DNA of 64,000 nucleotides from Frigoribacterium sp. PhB24 (lineage in GTDB: Bacteria > Actinomycetota > Actinomycetes > Actinomycetales > Microbacteriaceae). The DNA lies in contig NZ_RKIC01000009.1 in assembly GCF_003755185.1 (NCBI RefSeq), positions 744,001 through 808,000 on the forward strand. Reading direction: 5' to 3'. The position numbers and the translations under genes are program-made. The notes beneath the pieces were generated by a model, which saw nothing but the letters and a program-made list of their open reading frames with translations, ran no database searches and had not been told where the DNA came from. Position 1 is the first letter of the stretch, and each line of letters starts with the position of its first letter. This document shows positions 7,187 to 18,741 of this stretch, one piece after another.

Positions 7187-8626
7187 GTGGAACTCCGTGA
7201 CTACATCCGCATTCTCCGCAAGGGCTGGATCTTCATCGCCGCCCTCACGCTCGCCGGCGTCGCCGCGGGAGCCCTCGCCTCGATCCTGGCCACGCCGACC
7301 TACGTGTCGTCGACCCGGCTGTTCGTCTCGGTGCAGGCGCAGGACTCGTCGACCACGGGCGACGCGGTCCAGGGCAGCAGCGCGGCTCAGCAGAAGGTGC
7401 GGTCGTACGTCGACGTCGTGACGAGCGACGCCGTGCTCGACCCGGTGATCGACCAGCTCGGCCTCGACACGACGGCCGCGGCGCTGGCCGGTCAGATCAC
7501 CGCCGACTCCCCCCTGAACACCGTCTTGATCAACATCACCGTGACCGACACCGACGCCCAGCGGGCGGCCGACGTCGCCAACGCGGTGGGCACCTCCCTG
7601 ACCGACGTGGTCGTGAACGAGCTCGAGACGCCCGCGGACGGAGGCGCGAGCCTGGTCAAGATCGCCACGATCGTCCCCGGGTCGGTCGCCTCGGCACCCG
7701 CGACCCCCCGCACCGCGCTCAACCTGGGCCTCGGCCTGTTGATCGGCCTGGCCCTCGGCGTCGGAGCCGCCGTGCTGCGCAGCACGCTCGACACCCGCAT
7801 CCACGGTTCGCACGACGTCGAGCTCGTCACCGACGCGCCCATCGTCGGCGGCATCAGCTACGACCCCGGGGCCAAGAAGCACCCGCTGATCGTGCACGTC
7901 GACCCCCGCAACCCGCGCGCCGAGTCGTTCCGCACCCTGCGCACGAACCTGCAGTTCGTCAACGTGGAGTCGGCCAGTCGCTGCTTCGTCGTCACGTCGT
8001 CGCTGCCCGGAGAGGGCAAGACGACCACGACGGCCAACCTCGCGGTGGCCCTCGCCGAGACCGGCGCCACCGTCGCCGTCGTGGACGGTGACCTGCGTCT
8101 GCCCCGCCTGGCCGACACGCTGGGCCTCGAGGGCGTCGTCGGCTTGACCGACGTGCTGATCGGCCGTGCCGACCTGCAGGACGTGCTGCAGCCCTGGGGG
8201 CGCGGCACGATGTACGTGCTGCCGGCCGGCCGCGTTCCCCCGAACCCGAGCGAGCTGCTCGGCTCGAAGGCCATGTCGTCGCTCATCGAGTCGCTCACGA
8301 CGTCGTTCGACTACGTGTTGATCGACGCGCCTCCGCTGTTGCCGGTCACCGACGCGGCGATCCTCAGCAAGTTGACCGGTGGGGCGATCGTCGTCTCGGC
8401 CGCGGGACGCACGACCCGCAACGAGCTGCAGTCGGCGCTACGCAACCTCGAGCACATCGGCAGCCGGGTGCACGGCATCGTGCTGACCATGCTGCCCACC
8501 AAGGGACCGGACGCGTACGGGTACGGCAACTACGGCGCGTACTACGGCATGGAGCAGGACGCTCCCGAGGCGGGCGTGGGCGACCTGCCTGTCGCTCCCA
8601 AGACGAGCTCACGCTCGGCGAAGTAG
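7187..8626 (+). CDS. Polysaccharide co-polymerase fused to bacterial tyrosine autokinase (Wzz-BY-kinase)
   Basis: 479 aa. An N-terminal Wzz chain-length domain lies between two membrane segments (about residues 13-37 and 180-205), with an outside loop. A cytoplasmic kinase follows: Walker A PGEGKTTTT at residues 274-282, Walker A' VVDGDLRLPR, and Walker B VLIDAPP. The tyrosine-rich tail (YGYGNYGAYYG) is the autophosphorylation site of this family. Such proteins set polymer length and tune synthesis by cycles of phosphorylation. GTG 7187 is chosen because VELRDYIRILRKGW starts the conserved Wzz domain; the longer upstream frame has no coding character. A phosphatase gene follows by 7 bp, so kinase and phosphatase form a pair. 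Confidence 0.92.
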   Translation: MELRDYIRILRKGWIFIAALTLAGVAAGALASILATPTYVSSTRLFVSVQAQDSSTTGDAVQGSSAAQQKVRSYVDVVTSDAVLDPVIDQLGLDTTAAALAGQITADSPLNTVLINITVTDTDAQRAADVANAVGTSLTDVVVNELETPADGGASLVKIATIVPGSVASAPATPRTALNLGLGLLIGLALGVGAAVLRSTLDTRIHGSHDVELVTDAPIVGGISYDPGAKKHPLIVHVDPRNPRAESFRTLRTNLQFVNVESASRCFVVTSSLPGEGKTTTTANLAVALAETGATVAVVDGDLRLPRLADTLGLEGVVGLTDVLIGRADLQDVLQPWGRGTMYVLPAGRVPPNPSELLGSKAMSSLIESLTTSFDYVLIDAPPLLPVTDAAILSKLTGGAIVVSAAGRTTRNELQSALRNLEHIGSRVHGIVLTMLPTKGPDAYGYGNYGAYYGMEQDAPEAGVGDLPVAPKTSSRSAK

Positions 8627-8633
8627 GCCCGGG

Positions 8634-9272
8634 ATGTCCTTCGTGATCCCCCGCCCGACGTCGACGACCTTCTCGCTGCTGACCGTCTGCACCGGCAACA
8701 TCTGTCGATCGCCGTTGGCCGAGCTGTACCTGCGTCGCGGTCTCTCGTCGCTCGACGACGTCACCGTGTCGAGCGCCGGCACGATGGCCGTGGACGACGA
8801 CGTGATGCCCGACCAGGCCCGGGCCCTGGCCCGGTCGTTCGACCTCGAGCCCGACGAGCACCGGGCGCGCTTCCTGTTCGAACGAGACGTCCGCGACGCC
8901 GACCTCGTGATCGCCCTCGCTCGCGAGCACCGCCGGGCCGTGGTCTCGATGCACCCGCGGGCCAGCCGCTACACGTTCACGCTGCGCGAGGCCGCACGCC
9001 TCGCCCGAGACGTGACCGACGCCCAGCTGGCCGACGCCCTGCCCTCGGACGCGTCGGCCACCGCCGACCGACTGCGGGCCACCGTCGCCCTGCTGGCCTC
9101 GCGCCGGGGTTCGGTCGAGGCCCCGGACGATCCGCTCGACGACGACGTGGTCGACCCGTACCGTCGGTCGGACGAGACGTTCGCCGAATCGGGGCGTCAG
9201 CTGGTGCCCGCCGCCGACGTGCTCGTCGACCTGCTGACCCGTGCCGCCGCGCTCGACGGGGGTGGGCGCTGA
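8634..9272 (+). CDS. Low-molecular-weight protein-tyrosine phosphatase
   Basis: 212 aa. The phosphate-binding loop VCTGNICRSP has catalytic Cys19 and Arg25, the CX5R signature of the family. The general acid aspartate is probably in DPYRRSDE near residue 176, where canonical members have DP[YF]. Longer than the usual 150 aa because of an insertion in the middle. By position it should reset the tyrosine tail of the preceding kinase. The gene overlaps the next by one base (TGATG), suggesting translational coupling. Confidence 0.9.
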   Translation: MSFVIPRPTSTTFSLLTVCTGNICRSPLAELYLRRGLSSLDDVTVSSAGTMAVDDDVMPDQARALARSFDLEPDEHRARFLFERDVRDADLVIALAREHRRAVVSMHPRASRYTFTLREAARLARDVTDAQLADALPSDASATADRLRATVALLASRRGSVEAPDDPLDDDVVDPYRRSDETFAESGRQLVPAADVLVDLLTRAAALDGGGR

Positions 9273-10242
9273 TGCCGGACGCACGTCGCAAGAGGGGCTC
9301 GCGAGCCCGGGCCCGCCGCCGCCTGGCCATCGTGGGGATCAGCGCCTTCGTCCTCGTCGACCTCGGTCTCGTCGCGCTCGCGTTGACCCGCGAACCGTCC
9401 GGTCTGGCTGCCGACGCGCAGCCTGCGGCCAGCCCGGCTCCCGTCCCGGTCGAGACCACCGCCGAGCCGGAACCCACCGAGACGCCGACCGCCGTGGCCG
9501 AGGCCGTGCCCCCCACCCGCCTGCTGTCGGCGGTCGACGCCGACACCGCCTGGCGGGCCGAGGCGGGCACGTGCACGCCCGGCACGCCGGGGACGACCCC
9601 GACGCTCGAACTGACCACGTCGGCGGGCGATGCCTGGGCACCCTCGTCGGTGTCGACGACCGGCTCGCCCGCAGGCGTCGACAGGCTCCAGGCGACGGAC
9701 GCCGCGAGCGCCTTCGTCGTCGGACCGTCCGGCTCGACATGCACGCCGGCGTTCTCGCAGACCTTCTCCGGCGGTGCCGAGTACCGGAACTACCCCGAGC
9801 GTCTGGCGGCGTCATGGTACGTCGCGCGGACCGCTCCGGACGTCGTGCACTCCCCGTCGGGCGACCACGAGGCGCCGTGTCCGGCCGTCGTCGACCTCGC
9901 GGTCGTCAGCGACGCCCAGGCCGGGGTGCTCTGCAGCGATCGACGGTTCTTCCGCACGGGTGACGGCGCGAGCACCTGGGACGCGGGCACCGTCGTCGAC
10001 GGCGCCGTCGCGGTCACCGCGGTGTCGGGCCGCTTCCTCGTGGCCTCGGTCGGCGCGGTCGACTGCGACGGGACCGCCGTCGACTCGCCGGCGACGACCG
10101 CGGGGGCGACCTCGACCCGTGTCGGGTGTGCTCCGGCGTCGTCCGACACCCCGGGATCGGTGGCCCTGTCCGGTGGCGGAGGCTCGGTGTGGCTGTGGGC
10201 GGGCGACGACGTGCTCGTGTCGGCCGACGGCGGGGTGACCTG

Positions 10243-10246
<4 letters not shown>
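9272..10246 (+). CDS. Membrane-anchored extracytoplasmic protein with Asp-box (BNR-like) motifs
   Basis: 324 aa, function unknown. A basic N-terminus and a hydrophobic segment (about residues 14-36, AIVGISAFVLVDLGLVALAL) give a signal anchor. An Ala/Pro/Thr/Glu-rich linker follows to about residue 80, then a globular part with several cysteines. Two Asp-box-like motifs are seen: RTGDGASTW near residue 230 and VSADGGVTW at the very C-terminus. Asp boxes mark beta-propeller blades in sialidases and YCF48-like proteins, but here the protein ends on the box, so any propeller is partial. It sits between the phosphatase and the dehydratase with overlaps on both sides, so it belongs to the polysaccharide operon. 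Its role is unknown. Confidence 0.7.
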
Positions 10247-12041
<1,795 letters not shown>

Positions 12042-12045
<4 letters not shown>

Positions 12046-13187
12046 CAGAACGCATCTACATGAGCTCGCCCGACGTCGGCGAGCTCGAGGAGCAGGCCGT
12101 CGTCGCCGCCATGCGCGGAGGGTGGATCGCCCCGCTCGGCCCCGACGTCGACGGCTTCGAGCGCGACGTGGCCGCGCGCGTGGGAGTCGACCACGGTGTC
12201 GCGCTCAGCTCGGGCACCGCAGCACTGCACGTCGCCCTGGTCGCCTGGGGTGTCGGGCCGGGCGACGTGGTCCCGACGTCCACGATGACCTTCGCGGCTA
12301 CGGCGAATGCCATCGCGTACACGGGCGCGACGCCCTACTTTGTCGACTGCGACCCGGAGACGGGCAACATCGACCCCGGCCTCCTCGGTGAGGTCCTCGA
12401 CGAACTCCGAGCCGAAGGAGCTCGCGTCCCCGTCGTCGTGCCCGTCGATCTGCTGGGCAAGGCCGTGGACTACACGAGCATCCTCGAGCTCGCGGACGAG
12501 CACGGATCACGCGTGCTGTCCGACGCGGCAGAATCGCTCGGCGCGACCCACGTCGGCCGTGCCGCGGGGTCGTTCGGTGACGCATCGGTGGTGTCGTTCA
12601 ACGGCAACAAGATCATGACGACCTCCGGCGGGGGCATGTTGCTCACCGACGACGGGGATCTCGCGACACGGGTGCGATACCTGTCGACCCAAGCGCGGCA
12701 GCCCGTCACCCACTACGAGCACACCGAGATCGGCTACAACTACCGTCTCAGCAACCTGCTCGCGGCACTGGGCCGAGCCCAGCTCTCCCGGCTGGACGAC
12801 ATGATCGCTCGCCGACGCGCCGTTCGCGATCGCTACCGGGCCTTCTTCGCCGGCATCGACGGCGTCGAGTTGTTCGGGGCAACCGACGACGCAGGTGACA
12901 ACTGCTGGTTGACATCGATCCTCGTCGACGAGTCCACGACCGGTTACAGCACCGCCGAGATCTCCCGGGTCCTTGCCGAAGACCAGATCGAGTCACGACC
13001 GCTCTGGAAGCCGATGCACCTCCAGCCCGTCTTCGAGGGTGCCCGGCAGCGGACCAACGGTGCGTCCGAGTCCTTGTTTCGGCGGGGGCTCACTCTCCCG
13101 AGTGGCTCAGCACTCTCCGAGGCCGAGGTGGATCGCGTTCTCGCCGCGCTCTCAATCGTCATGGGAGAGGCCGGCGGGCGTGCCTGA
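12042..13187 (+). CDS. DegT/DnrJ/EryC1-family sugar aminotransferase
   Basis: 381 aa PLP enzyme, fold-type I. The PLP-binding lysine is Lys190 in SFNGNKIMTTSGGGML. The family N-terminal signature occurs as GSxxAP-like WIAPLGPDVDGFE. It is predicted to aminate the 4-keto sugar made by the dehydratase, giving a UDP-4-amino-4,6-dideoxy sugar. GTG 12042 overlaps the dehydratase stop as GTGA. Its 3' end overlaps the next gene by 8 bp. Dehydratase, aminotransferase, acyltransferase and phosphoglycosyl transferase in one operon follow the logic of the bacillosamine pathway; the exact product is inference. Confidence 0.88.
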
Positions 13188-14220
13188 GCTCGCGTCCTTC
13201 GAAGTCCTCGATCGTCGTGAGCCCGAACAACTCGCGGCCTGGCTGAGCGCCTGGGCCGCGAGTGACGACGCGGACCCGTTCGGCCACCCCACACACGTCG
13301 ACCTCTTCGCCGGCCCGAGCGACGCCGCTCACTGCGCCGTGTTCACCTGGAACGGCGGCTCGATCTTGCTGCCCTTCGTCCTCCGTGCCATCGACGGCAC
13401 CAGGCATCGCGACGTGACGTCGGCCTATGGCTACGGCGGCCCGTTCACGAGCGGCGAGGTCACGATGGACCGCTGGCGCGACTTCTGGGCCGGCTTCGCC
13501 GCATGGTGCACCGGCCAGGGCGTCGTGTCGGAGTTCCTCCGGTTCAGCACGTCCCCGGACCCACTTGACATCGCCTACCCCGGGCAGCTGCACCACCGAT
13601 CGACGACGGTCGTCCGCACTCTCGACCTGGAGCCCGACGCTCTATGGATGGACTTCGAGCACAAGGTACGGAAGAGCGTCAACAAGGCCCGTCGATCGGG
13701 GGTCGAGATCAGCGTCGACACCGAGGGAGAACGCCTCGAGGAGTTTCTCGCCATCTACGAGGGCACGATGGAACGTCGCGGTGCGCACGAGCGCTATCTC
13801 TTCGGGCGACGCTTCTTTGAGCGCATCCGCGACGAGATGAGCGGCTCCTTTGTCTTCTTCCACGCCGACGTCGACGGCACCTTAGTGTCAACAGAGCTCG
13901 TCTTGACCGGGCGAAACAGGCTCTATTCCTACCTCGGAGGCTCCGATGAATCGGCTTTCGCCCTCCGTCCTAACGACCTGCTTAAACACAGCGTAATGAC
14001 CTGGGGCATGGCCAGGGGCGCCACAGAATTTGTCCTGGGAGGCGGTGCAGCACCAGGAGACGGCATCGAGCGCTACAAGCTCTCGTTCGCGTCTGACGGG
14101 GCCCACAAATTTTTTACGGGTCAAAGGATCGTTGACTCCCGAGCCTACGATCGCTTGGCGGCGCAGCGAGCCATCACAGACACATCCTTCTTTCCGGCAT
14201 ACCGTGCGGAGCAACAATGA
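13180..14220 (+). CDS. FemAB/GNAT-like acyltransferase
   Basis: 346 aa. Middle and C-terminal parts match the FemAB-related acetyltransferase fold: KVRKSVNKARRSGVEI, a helix carrying ERRGAHERYLFG, a strand FVFFHADVDGTLVSTELV and FVLGGGAAPGDGIERYKLSF near the end. It probably N-acylates the amino sugar formed upstream, though FemX-type aminoacyl transfer is possible. The GTG at 13180 starts 8 bp before the end of the aminotransferase gene. Base composition changes inside this gene: up to about 13.86 kb it is high-GC like the flanks, and from codon 235 (a TTA) on it is A/T-richer. This looks like a recombination joint. Confidence 0.75.
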   Translation: MPELASFEVLDRREPEQLAAWLSAWAASDDADPFGHPTHVDLFAGPSDAAHCAVFTWNGGSILLPFVLRAIDGTRHRDVTSAYGYGGPFTSGEVTMDRWRDFWAGFAAWCTGQGVVSEFLRFSTSPDPLDIAYPGQLHHRSTTVVRTLDLEPDALWMDFEHKVRKSVNKARRSGVEISVDTEGERLEEFLAIYEGTMERRGAHERYLFGRRFFERIRDEMSGSFVFFHADVDGTLVSTELVLTGRNRLYSYLGGSDESAFALRPNDLLKHSVMTWGMARGATEFVLGGGAAPGDGIERYKLSFASDGAHKFFTGQRIVDSRAYDRLAAQRAITDTSFFPAYRAEQQ

Positions 14221-15419
14221 AGATACGAATGCTTGTCGGGGGGCGCCCTAGCGTCTCCCCAGATGAAATTGAGCGCATGACTCAAGGGCTGCGGCAACTT
14301 GGCCATCACGTCGAGGTAAGGGTGCGGGGTAGATGTGACGACAACAGATCCAATCCTCCTCTCCGTGTCAAGTTCCTAATCGTCAAGCGGGTTATCAAGG
14401 CGATAATTCGCCCTGCCCCAGACGTGGTCCTGGTCCGAGGCGCTGACCTCGCGACCAGCGTCGAGGCACTGACGCTCCACAAGGCAAGGAACGTTCCGTA
14501 CGTGGTCTGGACTGACACCGCTGTAGCTATGCCAGGTGGAATAACGGGACTAATTCTGCGCCTTGCGGTACGGTCTGCCGGCCGGGTCGTTGTGGACACT
14601 CCTACACCGAGCACGTGTCTCAAGGACCTCCGGGTGCCAATGGGCAAGGCCGATATCGTGGCACGGGTCGGAATCGACGGCGCCGGATCGGGGTACGTCA
14701 CGAACGGAAGCACGCCGCGCGAGACCCGTTGGCACGACGCGGCTCATCTTCTCCGAACCCTTGAACGCGCGCGGCCTCAGAAGCCCTGGCGAATGAGCGC
14801 GAAGCGCGCCCTCGATGTCGTCGGCAGTGCCGCCGTGATCGTCCTGGCCTCGATTCCACTCGTGGTTCTAGCGTCGACAACAGCAACGTTCATTGGTCGC
14901 CCTGTGCTGTTCCGTCAAACCCGACCAGGGCTATACGGCCAGCCTTTTCAGATGATCAAGTTCAGGACCATGACCGAGGCGACGGACAACCAGGGTGATC
15001 TCCTTCCCGACGCCCTCCGGCTTACTCCCTACGGACGTTTTCTCCGGGCGACGAGTCTTGACGAACTGCCGAGCCTGGTGAACGTCTTGTCCGGGCAGAT
15101 GTCGTTCGTCGGCCCCCGGCCACTTCTCTTCCGGTACATCCCTTGGTTCACCGAGACAGAACTGCAACGCCTGGATGTGAGACCCGGCATCACCGGGCTG
15201 GCCCAGGTGTCTGGCAGAAACACGACCACCTGGGACGACCGACTTGCATTCGATGTGTCCTACGTGCAGAAGCTCTCACTTCGCAAGGACGCCCGCCTAA
15301 TCGTTGCGACGCTGGTTCGAGTCTTCGAGCGTTCAGGTGTCGTCGTCGACCCAGTCTCGATCATGAAGGACCTCGACGAAGAACGAAAGTCCCGGATTAT
15401 CAGTGGAGGACACCGATGA
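14217..15419 (+). CDS. Phosphoglycosyl transferase with an N-terminal half glycosyltransferase domain
   Basis: 400 aa. Residues from about 193 (MSAKRALDVVGS) form a monotopic sugar-phosphate transferase of the PglC/WbaP core type. It has one re-entrant hydrophobic helix, then FRQTRPG, KFRTM, the DE dyad in SLDELPSL, SFVGPRPLL, RPGITGLAQVSGR and a C-terminal basic tail. It moves a sugar phosphate from UDP to undecaprenyl phosphate to begin each repeat unit. Residues 1-190 look like the acceptor-side N-terminal Rossmann domain of a GT4 glycosyltransferase (MKIRMLVGGRP...LGHHVEV, VLVRGAD, YVVWTDT), but the donor-binding C-terminal half is missing. The start overlaps the previous stop as ATGA. 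GC is lower than in the flanks. Confidence 0.85.
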   Translation: MKIRMLVGGRPSVSPDEIERMTQGLRQLGHHVEVRVRGRCDDNRSNPPLRVKFLIVKRVIKAIIRPAPDVVLVRGADLATSVEALTLHKARNVPYVVWTDTAVAMPGGITGLILRLAVRSAGRVVVDTPTPSTCLKDLRVPMGKADIVARVGIDGAGSGYVTNGSTPRETRWHDAAHLLRTLERARPQKPWRMSAKRALDVVGSAAVIVLASIPLVVLASTTATFIGRPVLFRQTRPGLYGQPFQMIKFRTMTEATDNQGDLLPDALRLTPYGRFLRATSLDELPSLVNVLSGQMSFVGPRPLLFRYIPWFTETELQRLDVRPGITGLAQVSGRNTTTWDDRLAFDVSYVQKLSLRKDARLIVATLVRVFERSGVVVDPVSIMKDLDEERKSRIISGGHR

Positions 15420-16228
15420 TCCCGTCGGTACGCCCCGCTGTCCTGGAAGATGTACCGAGCATCGCCCGACTTTTCCTTGAATCTTTCGACCCTGATCTGC
15501 ATCCTTTCCTCACCCAGGCCCAACGCGGCGCGTCACGCTTCATGTCGCTTCCGTTCCTCTATCCGCACATGCATGGCCATCACAGGGTCTATGTGGTGAC
15601 AATCTCGGGCCGGATCGCGGGCTATGCAGATTTTCGCCTAATGTCTTCAGGTCAAGGATTCTTGTCCTACCTCGCTGTCGCATCCTGGGCACGCGGTAGG
15701 GGTCTGGCCAGCTCATTGATCCATAAATTCCTTAGCGCTGAGCCCATGACAACTCTCACCCTGGATGTTTTTACGTCGAATGTGGCAGCAAATGCTCTGT
15801 ACGAGAAAATCGGATTCTCACACGGGCCGGTCACCACATGGGCAACGAGAGAATTGCCAGAGGCTACCGTCCCAGAGGCAATCGGTGCCTTTTCCGTCCA
15901 GCAGGCAGCATTCGACACTTACGGCTTCTCAGAATTCTTGACCGAATCAGGTAGCTCTCCCGAGCGCTTTGGCCGGATTGGTCATCGGGTTCTTCGATGC
16001 TTTAATACGTCGACGTTCGAGAACGACAGGCAACTTGCGCGTGTTAGAGCGTCGTTCCCCCAAATGAAGATCGCTTTCGGGACTTTCGATTCGAACACCA
16101 TGCCTGCTGTACCGCACGAGGTGATCGTGCGATCTGAACGCAGGGTGCTCACCGTTTCACCACAGGCCAACCCATCTGGTCCGAGCTCTGAAACCAAACT
16201 GGAAACTCAGTATCATGACGAGGATTGA
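15416..16228 (+). CDS. GNAT-family N-acetyltransferase
   Basis: 270 aa. The acetyl-CoA-binding loop RGRGLAS follows the strand FLSYLAVASW, and LDVFTSNVAANALYEKIGF is the standard GNAT C-terminal segment, all within the first 150 residues. A C-terminal extension of about 110 aa is unassigned. It probably acetylates an amino sugar or another substituent of the repeat unit. ATG 15416 overlaps the preceding stop (ATGA) behind a GTGGAGGA ribosome binding site; the longer upstream frame is a shadow of the transferase gene. GC is locally about 47% in a counted line, well below the chromosome. Confidence 0.8.
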   Translation: MIPSVRPAVLEDVPSIARLFLESFDPDLHPFLTQAQRGASRFMSLPFLYPHMHGHHRVYVVTISGRIAGYADFRLMSSGQGFLSYLAVASWARGRGLASSLIHKFLSAEPMTTLTLDVFTSNVAANALYEKIGFSHGPVTTWATRELPEATVPEAIGAFSVQQAAFDTYGFSEFLTESGSSPERFGRIGHRVLRCFNTSTFENDRQLARVRASFPQMKIAFGTFDSNTMPAVPHEVIVRSERRVLTVSPQANPSGPSSETKLETQYHDED

Positions 16229-17456
16229 GCCCCATCGACCCGGCAGGTTCCGGAGCCGCGTCGAGATTTTCGTGGCAGGTTCGAAGGTTACGCTCGTTCT
16301 CCAGGGTGCCCAGATTGTCACGGCTGGCGTCGCCGTTCTTGTTGGTCTCCTAGCCGCTGCGAGTATGGCCCCAACGGGCCGAGGCGATTTGGCGTTCTGG
16401 CTACAGATCGGGTACGTACTCACCACGCTCGCGTTGCTTGGGATCGAGAGACCCTACGCCGCGCGCGGTGCGGATTCCTTTGACGTAGCAAGCGCGGATC
16501 TTGTTCGTCTCATGAGGCCTGCGGCCATCCTGACGGGTGTCATGTTCCTCAGTTCCGGCGCGACCTACGGCCTGGGAGAGACCGAGATCGCGGTTCTCAT
16601 CGCCGGCCTTGGTTTCTTTGTAATCAGCAACCAGTTCGTGCGGTTCCTTAGAACGGCCTACATTTCAAGCGGCTCGCCGATCAGATTTATTGGCTTCAGT
16701 CTCGCCGGACAAGCTTTTCTTCTCATAGGGGCCTTGACACTCTCTGCGAATACCATCAATGACCCTCTCGCTTGGTTTGCACTGTATATAGTGAGCTCGC
16801 TGCCGCACGTGGTGCCTATTGTGAGATCGGCTTGGCGGCGAGAACCATCAAAAGCTCCTGTGATTCGCGAGGTGAGGCGTTCTGGCCTTCGCCTGCTTCC
16901 GGCGTCCTTTGGCAATACGGCGATGCTTCGCTCCGATCGGCTTCTCCTTCCGGTCCTGGCCAGCTCCGAGGCTTTAGGTCTCTACATAGTTGTCGCCAGC
17001 GTCATGGAACTCGCTAGCTGGCCAGTGCAGAACTGGGTAGACGCCTCCCTGAAGAGATGGCGAACGGACAATCCAAATGGGAGCCAGATTTTTACGTCAG
17101 TCGCTCGAACAGCTGCCTTCGCCGTCGCGATGAGTGTCGCCATGGGACTCGCGTCAGCCGCTATCATCATATATTTCCTTTCGGAATCCTACGCGCCGTC
17201 TCTCGCCTTGATCATCCCCCTCGGGATGGCTGGTGTTGTATATTCTTTGAGCCGAGTTCTGCAGGGACACCTTGTGAGCAGAGGACGGAATACTGCTGTA
17301 TCGCTCAGTGAGCTCATTGGCATGGTCGTGTCAGTCGGGCTGTACCTCCTTCTAATCCCGACCCACGGGGCGGAAGGGGCCGCATGGGGCTCACTGGCGG
17401 GCTATTCCGTGTGCTTTTTCGTCGCTCTCGGTCGACTTATCCAGGCAGTACGATGA
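16215..17456 (+). CDS. Oligosaccharide flippase, Wzx-like (MOP superfamily)
   Basis: 413 aa with about 12 predicted membrane segments and short loops. The N-terminal pattern, VEIFVAGSKVTLVLQGAQIVTAGVAVLVGLL, and a C-terminal half with repeated membrane hairpins fit the MOP exporter superfamily. Its job would be moving undecaprenyl-linked repeat units across the membrane. The start lies 14 bp inside the acetyltransferase gene in another frame. It is followed by the polymerase gene with an ATGA overlap, the usual Wzx-Wzy pairing. Sequence drift makes flippases hard to confirm by motif alone, so the call leans on topology and context. Confidence 0.8.
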   Translation: MTRIEPHRPGRFRSRVEIFVAGSKVTLVLQGAQIVTAGVAVLVGLLAAASMAPTGRGDLAFWLQIGYVLTTLALLGIERPYAARGADSFDVASADLVRLMRPAAILTGVMFLSSGATYGLGETEIAVLIAGLGFFVISNQFVRFLRTAYISSGSPIRFIGFSLAGQAFLLIGALTLSANTINDPLAWFALYIVSSLPHVVPIVRSAWRREPSKAPVIREVRRSGLRLLPASFGNTAMLRSDRLLLPVLASSEALGLYIVVASVMELASWPVQNWVDASLKRWRTDNPNGSQIFTSVARTAAFAVAMSVAMGLASAAIIIYFLSESYAPSLALIIPLGMAGVVYSLSRVLQGHLVSRGRNTAVSLSELIGMVVSVGLYLLLIPTHGAEGAAWGSLAGYSVCFFVALGRLIQAVR

Positions 17457-18700
17457 TGAGCATCGCACCGATCAGGTCGACTGCGCCCCAGCGCGTGAGC
17501 AGCATGGTCCTCCTCACTGGACTCATCGCAGGTCGCTTCGACCTCGCCCGCTTTTCTCCCACCTTGGCCGTCCTCGACATTCGAATGGTCTTCGCCATTG
17601 CAGCGTGCCTGGCGACTCTGCTGCTGTCCACGACCAGGCCGACCGTCCGTCGCAGCGTCCCATCGCGCTTTCTCCTACTGCTATCCCTCTGGTTCGCGTG
17701 GCTATTGCTCGGGGCAGCGTGGGCACCTACTGGGGCACGTCTGGATGAATATGTCGCGGACATCGGCTACCTCGCGGTCTTCCTCTTATGCACGTTGGTT
17801 ACGCTCGTCCACTTCGACTCGCGCGATTGGCTATTTTTGTGGAAGGTAATACTCGTCATTGCGGTGGTGTACTTCCTCGGGGCAGTTGCTGCAGGGCCGG
17901 GTGATCAGGGGCGCTATTCGGCCTTTGGCGGCGGACCCAATGTATTCGTGCGCATTATGGGATTGGGCGCTATTGCCGCGCTCCTTATCCACCTGAGAAC
18001 TCTTAACGTGTTGGTGCTTGGGCTGCTCCCGATCTTCGCCGCAGGCGCAGTTTTGTCGGGCAGTCGGGGTGGACTTGTAGCGGCGGCGTCCATTGCCGTC
18101 ATCGCTGTCCCGGCCCTGTTCAAAAGGCTCGGCTGGCGGCGATCCTTCGGGTTCTCCGTTCTCGTCCTCGGTGGTGGTGTGATCAGCTTCATCGCTTTCG
18201 GTAGCGCACTGACCAGGGTCTTCGAGCAAAGAGTCGTGCTTCTGACCCTCGTTGACGGATACAGTTCGGGCAGGAGCGAGATAGTCGCAGCAGCTCTCGA
18301 CCTCTTCAGGCAGCACCCGTTCATCGGCGTCGGCCTCGATGGTTACTACGGCCTCGTAGGCCAGTATGCTGGTCTCGAGTACCCCCACAACCTCTTCCTC
18401 GCCGCTGCGGCTGAGGGCGGACTGATCGGCCTCGTACTCTTGCTCTTACCATTGACGTTCGTAGCAACGTGCCTCCTAAGAGGGCGCCCCCTAACTGCCG
18501 TCACTCTTTGCGCCTGGCTCGCAAGCTTGTTTATGCTCGTGAGTTCGATGTTCTCGGGCGACTACTACGACTCTCGCTTCATCTGGTTCTTCGCTATAGC
18601 TGCATTGTCTTCCGCTTCCGCTGCGGCCGGGAGTCCCGAAAGGGGGCGGGCCAAGCTAAACAACTCCGCGAAGTCCCTTCCTCGCATCACGCCTTTGTGA
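17453..18700 (+). CDS. O-antigen/polysaccharide polymerase, Wzy-like
   Basis: 415 aa with about 11-12 predicted membrane segments. The large periplasmic-side loop and the motif YPHNLFLAAAAEGGLIGLV near residues 330-345 are typical of the O-antigen polymerase/ligase fold (HN, then E-G-G-hydrophobic). It would join repeat units into polymer on the outer face of the membrane. ATG 17453 overlaps the flippase stop as ATGA; ATG 17456 is an alternative. It is the last gene of the plus-strand operon; the facing gene ends 41 bp away. Confidence 0.82.
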   Translation: MMSIAPIRSTAPQRVSSMVLLTGLIAGRFDLARFSPTLAVLDIRMVFAIAACLATLLLSTTRPTVRRSVPSRFLLLLSLWFAWLLLGAAWAPTGARLDEYVADIGYLAVFLLCTLVTLVHFDSRDWLFLWKVILVIAVVYFLGAVAAGPGDQGRYSAFGGGPNVFVRIMGLGAIAALLIHLRTLNVLVLGLLPIFAAGAVLSGSRGGLVAAASIAVIAVPALFKRLGWRRSFGFSVLVLGGGVISFIAFGSALTRVFEQRVVLLTLVDGYSSGRSEIVAAALDLFRQHPFIGVGLDGYYGLVGQYAGLEYPHNLFLAAAAEGGLIGLVLLLLPLTFVATCLLRGRPLTAVTLCAWLASLFMLVSSMFSGDYYDSRFIWFFAIAALSSASAAAGSPERGRAKLNNSAKSLPRITPL

Positions 18701-18741
18701 CTGGCAGTGGTGGCGGCATCCCGTTAGGGCCTGCACAACTG

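Noticed and set aside
18701-18741. A terminator between the convergent polymerase and GT4 genes
   Set aside because: The 41-bp gap shows no stable hairpin.
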